A stretch of 5,030 nucleotides of DNA from Altererythrobacter sp. (GTDB lineage Bacteria > Pseudomonadota > Alphaproteobacteria > Sphingomonadales > Sphingomonadaceae), in NCBI GenBank assembly GCA_023299945.1, contig JALZVZ010000169.1, positions 1 through 5,030 of the forward strand. The letters run 5' to 3'. Shown piece after piece: positions 1 to 5,030 of the stretch. The translations under genes and the position numbers were made by a program. Numbering within the stretch: position 1 is the stretch's first letter; each line of letters starts with the position of its first letter. The notes under the pieces were generated by a model. The model was given only the letters and a program-made list of their open reading frames with translations. It was not told where the DNA came from and ran no database searches.

Positions 1-282
1 CTTTATTCCGAGGTCGAAATCGCCCGCGCTGTCACAATCAAAGCGCAGCAATTGCTCGATGCGGAAAGCGAAAATGCCGATCTGATGATCAGCGTCGCCA
101 AAGCAAAAGTCGCCAAAGCCGCTGGGCTTTCGGTCAAAGAAGGCGTCCAAATGCACGGCGGCATTGGGATGACCGACGAATATGATATCGGCCTTTATAT
201 GAAGCGTGATCGCGCGCTCCAAGAATTCTTGGGCGATGCCTATTACCATGCTGGCCGAGTGGCCGAGCTTTCCGGTTACTAA
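1..282 (+). CDS. Acyl-CoA dehydrogenase, C-terminal 93 residues (5' end outside window)
   Basis: This is the tail of an FAD-dependent acyl-CoA dehydrogenase, a cytosolic enzyme that introduces the alpha,beta double bond into an acyl-CoA in beta-oxidation-type pathways. The frame is open from base 1 and ends with TAA at 280-282. The family's C-terminal helical domain is recognisable: an alanine-rich helix (fragment residues 26-49), then the signature QMHGGIGMTDEY (residues 50-61), followed by LYMKRDRALQEFLGD. In medium-chain enzymes the catalytic base lies in a Tyr-Glu-Gly-Thr motif about 27 residues after the signature Gln. Here the aligned residues are Phe-Leu-Gly-Asp (76-79), so the canonical Glu is missing from this position. 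The base may come from another part of the protein, as in some branches of the family, or a partner subunit may supply activity. The SDR gene follows after 12 bases, implying one transcript. Family is confident; substrate is unknown. Confidence 0.9.
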   Translation, partial: LYSEVEIARAVTIKAQQLLDAESENADLMISVAKAKVAKAAGLSVKEGVQMHGGIGMTDEYDIGLYMKRDRALQEFLGDAYYHAGRVAELSGY

Positions 283-294
283 AGGAACCAACAC

Positions 295-1119
295 ATGGAT
301 ATTCAATCACTTTTCGGTCTTGATGGCCGTATTGCTTTGGTCACTGGCGGGTCGCGCGGCATTGGCAAAATGTTCGTCGAAGGCTTGCTGGCGGCGGGCT
401 GCGCGCGCGTTTATATTTCGGCCCGCAAAGTCGATCAGATGCAGGAAACCATCGCTGAATTCGGCGAGGATGCCTCTGGTAATCCTAGGGTCATCGGCAT
501 TCCCGCTGATCTTTCCCAAATGGACGGCATCCAAATGCTGGCCGATGAAATGGCCGCTCGCGAGGACAAGCTCGACATTCTCATCAACAATGCCGGCGCG
601 GCTTGGGGCCAGCCTTATTTGGAGTTCAACGAGGCGGGCTGGCATCGCACTATGGATTTGAACGTTAAAACCCCGTTCTTCCTCACCCAGAAATTGCACA
701 ATCTGCTGGTTGCAGGGGGCAGCGGCGATCATCTGGCCAAAGTCATCCACGTGTCATCCATCGATGGCCAGCGGATCAACCCATGGGAAACCTACGCCTA
801 TCAAGCATCCAAAGCGGCTGTCATCCAATTGACCCGCCGGATGGCGGCGCGCCTGATTGGCGAGAACATTGTCGTCACCTCGATTGCGCCGGGCGCCTTC
901 GCATCCGAAATGAATAAGGCAGCCAAAGCAGCGCCTGATGCCTCTGCTGCCTATATTCCGGCCAAGCGGATCGGCACAAAAGAAGACATGGCGGCCGCCG
1001 CGATTTACCTGTGCAGCCGCGCCGGCGATTATGTCGTGGGCGATACAGTCACGGTGGATGGCGGCGTTGTGAATGCTGCGCTGCCGATGGTGTTCAACGA
1101 TCCTGCCGGAGCGGGTTAG
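295..1119 (+). CDS. SDR-family NAD(P)-dependent oxidoreductase (RhlG-like / 3-oxoacyl reductase type)
   Basis: This is a complete 274-residue classical short-chain dehydrogenase/reductase, a soluble Rossmann-fold enzyme that interconverts a ketone and an alcohol using NAD(P)H. The cofactor motif TGGSRGIG is at residues 17-24, preceded by a beta strand (RIALV). The Arg in the glycine motif and ISARK (41-45) at the end of the second strand are suggestive of NADP(H). NNAG is at 98-101. The catalytic set is Ser155 (in HVSS), Tyr169 and Lys173 (YQASK), with the Pro199-Gly200 turn and the VDGG motif at 254-257. The early motifs (GRIALVTGGSRGIG, NNAG followed by a WG) resemble the RhlG-like beta-ketoacyl reductases as I remember them. 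The ATG at 295 is supported by an AAGGA ribosome binding site at 282-286, which overlaps the stop codon of the upstream acyl-CoA dehydrogenase. Co-transcription suggests an acyl-CoA or hydroxyacyl substrate, but this is inference. A terminator follows 40 bases downstream. Confidence 0.93.
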   Translation: MDIQSLFGLDGRIALVTGGSRGIGKMFVEGLLAAGCARVYISARKVDQMQETIAEFGEDASGNPRVIGIPADLSQMDGIQMLADEMAAREDKLDILINNAGAAWGQPYLEFNEAGWHRTMDLNVKTPFFLTQKLHNLLVAGGSGDHLAKVIHVSSIDGQRINPWETYAYQASKAAVIQLTRRMAARLIGENIVVTSIAPGAFASEMNKAAKAAPDASAAYIPAKRIGTKEDMAAAAIYLCSRAGDYVVGDTVTVDGGVVNAALPMVFNDPAGAG

Positions 1120-1158
1120 ATCGCGGGCTAAACCTCCTTTTCAAAGTGCAAAAGTTGC

Positions 1159-1191
1159 GGGGCTGGGCGAGCAATCGTCTGGCCCCTTTTT
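1159..1191 (+). terminator. Rho-independent terminator of the ACAD-SDR operon
   Basis: A 12-bp stem (1159-1170 paired with 1175-1186) closes on the tetraloop GCAA at 1171-1174, which belongs to the stable GNRA class. Three of the twelve pairs are G-U wobbles; the lower stem is four consecutive G-C pairs. It is followed directly by TTTTT (1187-1191). It starts 40 bases after the SDR stop codon in the same orientation. The T-run makes it directional for the plus strand, so it is unlikely to serve the oppositely oriented StyC-like gene, which ends at 1521. Confidence 0.88.
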
Positions 1192-1205
1192 CGTATTTTC
1201 TCTGG

Positions 1206-1334
1206 GCAAAGGTGACAAAGGTTACACTGTGTCACTTTTGCTTTGCCTATTTTTCTCAATAGAATTGAATGGCTTGATATGCGCGGTGCCAGGGTGACGG
1301 ACACCGGGGGCGGAAGGTTATTTGTCACCTTTGC
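1206..1334. repeat. 129-bp element bounded by perfect 14-bp inverted repeats
   Basis: GCAAAGGTGACAAA at 1206-1219 is exactly reverse-complemented at 1321-1334. The left end also has internal structure. AAAGGTGAC (1208-1216) is followed at once by the near-copy AAAGGTTAC (1217-1225). The left arm can instead pair locally with GTCACTTTTGC (1231-1241) over 11 positions with one G-U. GTTACAC (1221-1227) and GTGTCAC (1229-1235) form another near-palindrome. GTGAC or its complement occurs four times in the element (1212-1216, 1231-1235, 1294-1298, 1324-1328). The middle has a bulged stem, GGTGCC (1285-1290) with GG-A-CACC (1299-1305). I see no clear target-site duplication and no transposase. It may be a miniature non-autonomous mobile element or a REP-like dispersed repeat; copy number elsewhere is unknown. 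Confidence 0.6.
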
Positions 1335-1476
1335 GTGTTTGGATTGGACTTGCCAGATGCCCTGGCTTCGCAAATTTCAAAGAGCAGCGAGTGTTGTAAC
1401 GCCTGCTAGCCATGTAGGAAAATGGGCCGGACATTGAGCAGACTGATTGCAAGTTCAGTTTCCATAATCAGCCCTT

Positions 1477-1497
1477 CCGCTAACGACCCATTTGCGG
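1477..1497. repeat. Imperfect palindrome, possible dispersed intergenic repeat
   Basis: CCGCTAA (1477-1483) and TTTGCGG (1491-1497) pair over six of seven positions with a T-T mismatch, leaving the seven-base loop CGACCCA. It lies 24 bases past the stop codon of the minus-strand StyC-like gene, so it could stabilise that transcript's 3' end. There is no T-run on either side, so I do not call it an intrinsic terminator. The core, read on the minus strand as GCAAATGGGTCGTTAGCGG, resembles a short intergenic repeat I associate from memory with proteobacterial genomes; this is unverified. Confidence 0.35.
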
Positions 1498-1520
1498 ACT
1501 AATAGTTTGTCCAATTTAGC

Positions 1521-2003
1521 CTATTTTTCGTTAGACCTAAAACATCGCCATGCAATGATCCCTGTTAGGATCATGACGCCCGGCACACCGATGAAGAACA
1601 ATAGGAACGCGGCGATGTTGGTCGCCGATCCGCCCATTTCCAAGCCGCGGCTTTCTGGGAAGAAGGGATCGAACGCAGACGCGATTACGATTGACCATCC
1701 AATCGCAATAACGCCCCACGCAATGCGCCTCAGCCCTTTCGGCGTAAATGGGAAGACCGGTAGTAGAGCCGCTGCCAACCACAAGAAAAGACCGTTTGTA
1801 ATCCCTTCCATGTGGGCCATGCGCCAAGCGTCATATGTGCCAGGAAGCTGGTATTCTAGCTCCCAAGGAATAGGCCACAGTGCAATCTTTCCGATCAGGA
1901 AGAAGAGGAAGCCAAAGCCCAGAATACCGCCAGCAAACAGCAAAAGCGCTCCGTGCCCGATCAGTAATCTTTGCAATGCACCTGTGTCCCTTGCAGCTTC
2001 CAT
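1521..2003 (-). CDS. Four-helix membrane protein resembling styrene oxide isomerase (StyC-like)
   Basis: This 160-residue integral inner-membrane protein has four predicted hydrophobic helices (about 14-38, 66-86, 93-111 and 128-152), matching styrene oxide isomerase in size and topology. Recognisable blocks are GHG at 16-18, the stretch LPGTYDAW (53-60) with RMAHMEGITNG (61-71), and SRGLEMG (118-124). By hand alignment with my memory of Pseudomonas StyC (HVPGSPEGWVRAHVGGALNG), His64 matches the haem-b ligand His58 and Asn70 matches active-site Asn64. The StyC Tyr103 that orients the epoxide falls at about Ala108-Ser109 here, where no Tyr exists. So this may bind haem, but isomerase activity is uncertain. 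The ATG at 2003 has a GAGGGA ribosome binding site (plus positions 2009-2014) five bases away. It is transcribed divergently from the PadR gene, whose start is 77 bases off, and may be its target. No monooxygenase of the StyAB type is in view. Confidence 0.72.
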   Translation of the reverse strand: MEAARDTGALQRLLIGHGALLLFAGGILGFGFLFFLIGKIALWPIPWELEYQLPGTYDAWRMAHMEGITNGLFLWLAAALLPVFPFTPKGLRRIAWGVIAIGWSIVIASAFDPFFPESRGLEMGGSATNIAAFLLFFIGVPGVMILTGIIAWRCFRSNEK

Positions 2004-2033
2004 AACATTCCCTCTCTAGCTTGACTCATAATC

Positions 2034-2063
2034 CACTTGTGTCACATACATATTCCACAAATG
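2034..2063. promoter_or_regulatory. Candidate operator between the divergent StyC-like and PadR genes
   Basis: An interrupted inverted repeat, CACTTGTG (2034-2041) and CACAAATG (2056-2063), matches at seven of eight arm positions around a 14-base spacer. It sits in the middle of the 77-base gap between the start codons at 2003 (minus) and 2081 (plus). PadR dimers typically bind such interrupted dyads near their own promoter, so auto-repression together with control of the divergent gene is the natural reading. I found no convincing -35/-10 pair on either strand; TTGACT at 2021-2026 is -35-like but has no well-spaced partner. Confidence 0.42.
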
Positions 2064-2080
2064 CAATATGGAGCTGCATC

Positions 2081-2668
2081 ATGTCCATCAAGTTCGCCAT
2101 ACTGGTCGCGCTGAGCGAAAATCCCAAATCTGGCTATGATGTCGCCAAGCATTTTGACCAGAGCGTCGGGTTCTTTTGGCATGCACGCCATTCGCAAGTC
2201 TACCGCGAGCTGGGTAAATTGCGTGACAATGGCTTGGCCGTTTCGGAAGAGATCGAGCAATCGGGCAAGCCCAATCGGATCGTTTTCACTATTACGGATA
2301 GCGGGCGAGAAGCACTGCTCAAATGGTCGCGTGAACCGACCGAACCAATGGAAATCAAGGATGACTTTCTGGTCCAACTATATGGGATCGAGAATATCGA
2401 CATTCAGGGTTTGCGCGCAAACCTGACCTTGCGCCTTGAAAGCCACGGTGATCGGCATGCGCAATATGCGGCCAAGCATCAAGCGCTTGAGAATGGCGGC
2501 ACATTGGCCGATCTTGGTCACCAGCTTGCGCTTGAAGTGGGGATGCGTTGGGAACGCGAGTGGGAGGATTGGTGCACTATCGCGCTCGAACGCCTTTCAG
2601 CGAAGGCGATTTCCAAATTGGCCAATGTCGTTCCCATCGGCAGCAAAACTCGGGGCAATGCCGCATGA
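2081..2668 (+). CDS. PadR-family transcriptional regulator
   Basis: This 195-residue cytosolic DNA-binding protein has the two-part PadR architecture. The N-terminal winged helix (about 1-85) contains MSIKFAILVAL, SGYDVAKHFDQSVGFFW and HSQVYRELGKLRDNGLA, the last being the recognition helix and the run into the wing. The wing follows around 55-72 (KPNRIVFTITDSGREAL). A helical C-terminal dimerisation domain of the Vir_act_alpha_C type covers about 88-175, rich in charged helices and Trp. PadR proteins are usually repressors relieved by a small phenolic or hydrophobic ligand; the ligand here cannot be read from sequence. I chose ATG 2081 because GGAG at 2070-2073 lies seven bases upstream and the protein then begins exactly at the conserved fold. 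An in-frame TTG at 2021 would add 20 residues unlike the family. The stop overlaps the start of the next gene (ATGA, 2665-2668), so the two are translationally coupled. Confidence 0.92.
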   Translation: MSIKFAILVALSENPKSGYDVAKHFDQSVGFFWHARHSQVYRELGKLRDNGLAVSEEIEQSGKPNRIVFTITDSGREALLKWSREPTEPMEIKDDFLVQLYGIENIDIQGLRANLTLRLESHGDRHAQYAAKHQALENGGTLADLGHQLALEVGMRWEREWEDWCTIALERLSAKAISKLANVVPIGSKTRGNAA

Positions 2669-3525
2669 CCACATCATCCATCCTAGTGCGTCAAATCCCT
2701 TTCGCCTTTGACGAGAATATCGATCCCGTCTGGCACCCTGATCGCCGCGAATGGAGCCATATGCTCAATGGCGCATCCTTGACGATGCCCTATCTTGAAC
2801 CGTTCCTAATCAAAACCGTGACCGAAGCATTGAAACAAGTCGAAGACCCAGAGCTCATGGCCGATGTGCGCGCCTTTATTGGGCAAGAAGGCGTGCACTA
2901 CAAAAACCACCGGCGCTATAATGAAATTCTCAAACAATCCTATCCCGATCTTGCCGAAGTCGAGGCGGAAATGGAGGCGGAATATCGCGCCTTTCAAAAG
3001 AGCGATTTGAAATGGCGGCTCGCCTATTCTGCCGGTTTTGAGACGATGACCATGGGTATTACCGAATGGCTGGTCGGGCATCGCGGCACTTTGTTTGCGG
3101 GCGCTGATCCATCCGTTACCTCGCTCGCTCTATGGCATATGGTGGAGGAGACGGAACATAAGACCGTCGCCTACGATCTCTACATGCATTTATACGGGGA
3201 TTGGCGCGGCAAAGCATGGGGCCTGATCTGCGGGGCAGGGCATGTCGCATGGAGCAGCCGCAAAGGATACAAACGCATGCTGAAGCGCGATGGGCAATGG
3301 AACAGCATCACCAGTCGGCTACGCCTCTATGCGATGGTCGCACGATTTTTCCTGCGCACCTCGCCAGCCATGTTTCGATCACTTCTGCCCGGCTATCACC
3401 CGTCGAAAATCAGTGATCCGCAGTGGGTTGCCCAGTGGGCATCCGCTTATGAAGAATTAGAAGAAGGCAGCATCCCGCTACTCGATACCAACGATCCGGA
3501 AATCCCTGCTCGTTTCCATGCCTGA
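2665..3525 (+). CDS. PF10118-type 'metal-dependent hydrolase', probable helical di-iron protein
   Basis: This complete 286-residue, mainly helical protein matches the PF10118/COG3687 family, annotated as predicted metal-dependent hydrolases without a firm reaction. Recognisable blocks are PYLEPFLIKTV (42-52), FIGQEGVHYKNHRRYNEIL (71-89), GFETMTMGITEW (124-135) and WHMVEETEHKTVAYDLY (157-173). The acidic and histidine residues fall as Glu45, Glu75-x-x-His78, Glu126 and Glu162-x-x-His165, with an extra His82. That is the order and spacing of ferritin-like di-iron carboxylate proteins (E, ExxH, E, ExxH), so an oxidase or oxygenase is as plausible as a hydrolase. Hydrophobic segments near 184-196 and 221-236 suggest membrane association but no clear spanning helix. 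ATG 2665 overlaps the padR stop and has GGGG at 2652-2655 nine bases upstream. Starting further upstream, at 2548, would only add Arg-rich residues translated from within padR. The next gene is convergent. Confidence 0.85.
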   Translation: MTTSSILVRQIPFAFDENIDPVWHPDRREWSHMLNGASLTMPYLEPFLIKTVTEALKQVEDPELMADVRAFIGQEGVHYKNHRRYNEILKQSYPDLAEVEAEMEAEYRAFQKSDLKWRLAYSAGFETMTMGITEWLVGHRGTLFAGADPSVTSLALWHMVEETEHKTVAYDLYMHLYGDWRGKAWGLICGAGHVAWSSRKGYKRMLKRDGQWNSITSRLRLYAMVARFFLRTSPAMFRSLLPGYHPSKISDPQWVAQWASAYEELEEGSIPLLDTNDPEIPARFHA

Positions 3526-3608
3526 CCTAAGCGCCGAAAGCAGACTCTCTGGGCGCGACCCAATTGCTGAATTTAGCGAAGCTGGTTTCAACCCATTGCT
3601 ATATTGGG

Positions 3609-4460
3609 CTAAAGCTCTGAAATGGCCGAAGTATCGTTCAGCGACCAATCATACTCATACCGGTCGATTTTGCTGGATTGCTCCAAGGATTTATTAAGGT
3701 CAGGGGCGGCGTAATCACGCAAATGTTGAATGATCGCAGCGTCTGAGCCGCCAAAATCGCCACGATACCAACTATAGATTTTGGAGACGGTTAGACTTCC
3801 GTCTTCGGCTAGGGAAACACCGCGCGGGCTGTTCACATATTGAACAGCATATTCCTGCAGCCGCTGCTCAATATTGTCTGCGGTAAAGGCTGTTTGCGCA
3901 AGGTTTGGGCACCCTAGGGCCGCGCAGTTTAGCGCATAATGAGACCGCGGCTCATCGGGCCATAAGGGGCGAACAATGCCGTTTTCAATGTCATACAGGC
4001 TGAGCTCACGCCCGCTCACCACAACGCGCTTTTCATCCCAGGGGCCAAGGTCGGTTAGCCCATTTCTTATTTCGCGGATCGAGCCGACCGGATAGTGATC
4101 CAAGATAACCGAAACGGTCACTGCGTTGTAGAGGTTGATCCAATAGGCCAGTTGCGCATTGCGCGTGAACTGACCGATGTCTTGGGCTTCCAAGCTGTCG
4201 ATGTAAGCCTCAAGTTTTTGCTTGTCGCCCGAGCTCACGCTTGCATAATTTACGCGCACAATGCCGTCATCACCAAGCTGAGTATACGCCTGTAAGAAGG
4301 CGTCCCATTGTTGGTGAGAGATGGCACTTTGAGTGCCAACTTGCTCTAGATCAGCCGCGATAAGTTCGGATTTTGGGATGGCCAGCCGCTCGATAGCTGC
4401 ACAGCCCATGAGCGCTGGTAAAATGCCTAGCATGACAATTGATTTGAGCGTCCGGGTCAT
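3609..4460 (-). CDS. DUF547-domain lipoprotein
   Basis: This 283-residue secreted protein has no established function. The N terminus is a lipoprotein signal: basic MTRTLK, a hydrophobic run, then the lipobox LMGC with the acylated Cys at residue 20. Ala at +2 favours the outer membrane. The DUF547 (PF04784) domain covers about 95-215. Its hallmarks are YWINLYNAVTVSVIL (106-120), HYPVGSIREI (122-131), and HYALNCAALGCPNL (174-187) with Cys179 and Cys184. The last of these blocks is the most conserved in the family and suggests a catalytic or structural cysteine role, which is inference. A C-terminal tail (220-283) contains SKIYSWYRGDFGG, also usual for the family. ATG 4460 has TAAGGA (plus positions 4468-4473) seven bases upstream. 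The gene is convergent with the PF10118 gene (83-base gap, no clear terminator) and divergent from the membrane protein at 4678. It appears monocistronic here. Confidence 0.88.
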   Translation of the reverse strand: MTRTLKSIVMLGILPALMGCAAIERLAIPKSELIAADLEQVGTQSAISHQQWDAFLQAYTQLGDDGIVRVNYASVSSGDKQKLEAYIDSLEAQDIGQFTRNAQLAYWINLYNAVTVSVILDHYPVGSIREIRNGLTDLGPWDEKRVVVSGRELSLYDIENGIVRPLWPDEPRSHYALNCAALGCPNLAQTAFTADNIEQRLQEYAVQYVNSPRGVSLAEDGSLTVSKIYSWYRGDFGGSDAAIIQHLRDYAAPDLNKSLEQSSKIDRYEYDWSLNDTSAISEL

Positions 4461-4677
4461 TCCTTGGTCCTTACTATATCATGGCGGGGCTGGTTCAAGC
4501 GCGTTATCAGACAGGCAACACAGCTTGCACAGTGCTTTCGTATAGTTTCGCGACAACTCTGGCCAAAGTTACAGGGAAGTTTCAAATGGTGGCATCAGCT
4601 TTAATGGGGTTTTCGTAATCGCGTTTGTAACCCTTGGAAGGGAATAGGCGAATAACCTCGAGCTATAAGGGAAATTA
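4461..4677. promoter_or_regulatory. Divergent intergenic region with presumed promoters
   Basis: This 217-base gap must hold the promoters of the DUF547 lipoprotein (leftward) and the membrane protein at 4678 (rightward). I could not find a well-spaced -35/-10 pair for either. TATAGT occurs at 4541-4546 on the plus strand, but the nearest TTGCAC (4525-4530) is only 10 bases away. A compact palindrome CCCTT-GG-AAGGG at 4631-4642, 36 bases before the rightward start codon, is a possible regulator site or chance. No credible open frame lies here. Confidence 0.4.
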
Positions 4678-5030
4678 ATGGCTGACTTCATCGGTGAGAA
4701 CGGCGCCTCAGTTTCTTCTGGAGGACCCAAATCAACGGGTGCAATTCGATTTGTTCTTACCTTGGGTTTTCTACTTGCCCTTGCGGAAGGGCTTTTGCGC
4801 TTAGTGGCATGGTTGCAAGATGCGGTTGGCTGGGCGCTCATCGACTATGATATTGATTTTGTCTGGGCAGGCCTCGCTGCATCTTTGGTCAATGGCCTTT
4901 TTAGTTATTTGGGATTGGTAGCGCTTTTTGCTTTCTTCGAATGGCGCCATCTGGGTTTTAAAGATTTCCGCCGGCGCTATCGCGAGGGTCTTCTGTATGG
5001 GACCACGGCCATCATTATCGCTGTGATGCT
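4678..5030 (+). CDS. Multi-pass membrane protein, N-terminal 117 residues (3' end outside window); possibly CPBP-type protease
   Basis: An open frame with no stop runs from ATG 4678 to the window edge. The start is supported by AAGGGA at 4667-4672, five bases upstream. The protein begins with about 22 polar, Gly/Ser-rich residues without a signal peptide. Hydrophobic helices follow at about 23-46 and 61-87, then a basic loop, WRHLGFKDFRRRYREG (89-104), and the start of a third helix (105-117). Positive charges flank the helices, with an Arg-rich loop on the presumed cytoplasmic side. Two N-terminal helices, a short 'LGF+basic' linker and a Gly-containing third helix resemble the front of CPBP (CAAX-protease-like) intramembrane proteases. 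Their diagnostic EExxxR and later His motifs would lie beyond the window, so that family call is weak. The reality of the gene is well supported; its function is not determined. Confidence 0.72.
   Translation, partial: MADFIGENGASVSSGGPKSTGAIRFVLTLGFLLALAEGLLRLVAWLQDAVGWALIDYDIDFVWAGLAASLVNGLFSYLGLVALFAFFEWRHLGFKDFRRRYREGLLYGTTAIIIAVM

Larger units (their letters stand above)
1120..1520. other. Gene-free region between SDR and StyC-like genes
   Basis: This 401-base stretch separates two genes whose 3' ends face each other. It holds an intrinsic terminator (1159-1191), an inverted-repeat-bounded element (1206-1334) and a small imperfect palindrome (1477-1497). A further six-base inverted pair, CTGATT at 1443-1448 and AATCAG at 1466-1471, could form a hairpin with a 17-base loop but has no T-run. 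Short open frames exist on both strands here, but none has a credible ribosome binding site together with protein-like composition. I see no tRNA or other structured RNA gene. Confidence 0.75.

Noticed and set aside
307..750. Minus-strand 147-residue open frame inside the SDR gene
   Set aside because: It is an antisense shadow of a complete SDR with all catalytic motifs; it shows no recognisable fold.
1206..1334. CRISPR or toxin-antitoxin interpretation of the repeats
   Set aside because: The repeats are inverted rather than regularly spaced direct copies, there are no spacers, and no small gene pair is encoded there.
1128..1373. Minus-strand 81-residue open frame across the terminator and inverted-repeat element
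   Set aside because: It runs through the terminator hairpin and the repeat, has unlikely composition, and its Lys-Val-Thr and Cys-His-Leu runs are just translations of the GTGAC repeats.
1492..2019. Plus-strand 175-residue open frame
   Set aside because: It is antisense to the StyC-like gene; its Pro/Lys/Ser-rich product has no domain, while the minus frame gives four clean membrane helices and a good ribosome binding site.
2021..2080. Upstream TTG start for the PadR gene
   Set aside because: It would add 20 residues outside the family fold and place coding sequence over the operator; ATG 2081 has a good GGAG site.
2548..2664. Upstream start for the PF10118 gene
   Set aside because: The 39 extra residues are translated from within padR in another frame and do not look like the family; the ATGA overlap at 2665 is the normal arrangement.
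3526..3608. Possible bidirectional terminator between the convergent genes
   Set aside because: Only short stems are present (GCGCC/GGCGC with a 16-base loop, CCCA/TGGG), none followed by a T-run.
4569..4841. Minus-strand 90-residue open frame
   Set aside because: It is antisense to the start of the membrane protein at 4678, which has its own ribosome binding site and hydrophobic helices; the minus frame is a polar shadow.

Overview
The window looks like an ordinary chromosomal stretch from a Gram-negative, probably alphaproteobacterial (Sphingomonadales-like), aerobe. The reasons are the fatty-acid-type acyl-CoA dehydrogenase plus SDR pair, the PF10118-type protein, the DUF547 lipoprotein and the general protein style. 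GC looks moderate (estimated by eye, not computed), so the taxonomic call is an inference. I see no phage, plasmid, transposase, rRNA, tRNA or CRISPR sequence.

Layout. (1) 1-1119: the 3' end of an acyl-CoA dehydrogenase gene and, 12 bases later, a complete short-chain dehydrogenase/reductase gene. They form an operon end closed by a strong intrinsic terminator at 1159-1191. (2) 1192-1520: a gene-free stretch holding a ~129-bp element bounded by perfect 14-bp inverted repeats and, separately, a 21-bp imperfect palindrome. (3) 1521-3525: a divergent module. On the minus strand is a 160-residue four-helix membrane protein resembling styrene oxide isomerase (StyC). On the plus strand are a PadR-type regulator and, overlapping it by four bases (ATGA), a PF10118 'metal-dependent hydrolase' whose conserved residues look like a ferritin-type di-iron site. 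The 77-bp gap between the divergent starts carries a candidate operator. (4) 3609-4460, minus strand: a DUF547 lipoprotein, convergent with the previous operon. (5) 4678-5030, plus strand: the start of a multi-pass membrane protein cut by the window edge.

How the genes may work together. The first two genes fit acyl-CoA oxidation or reduction of a lipid-like or carboxylic substrate. The most interesting part is the divergent module. A StyC-like membrane protein keeps the residues that align with the haem-ligand His and active-site Asn of styrene oxide isomerase but not the Tyr. It shares a control region with a PadR repressor that is probably co-transcribed with a putative di-iron protein. 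A joint oxidation/isomerisation role is possible but is inference only; nothing in the sequence identifies a substrate.
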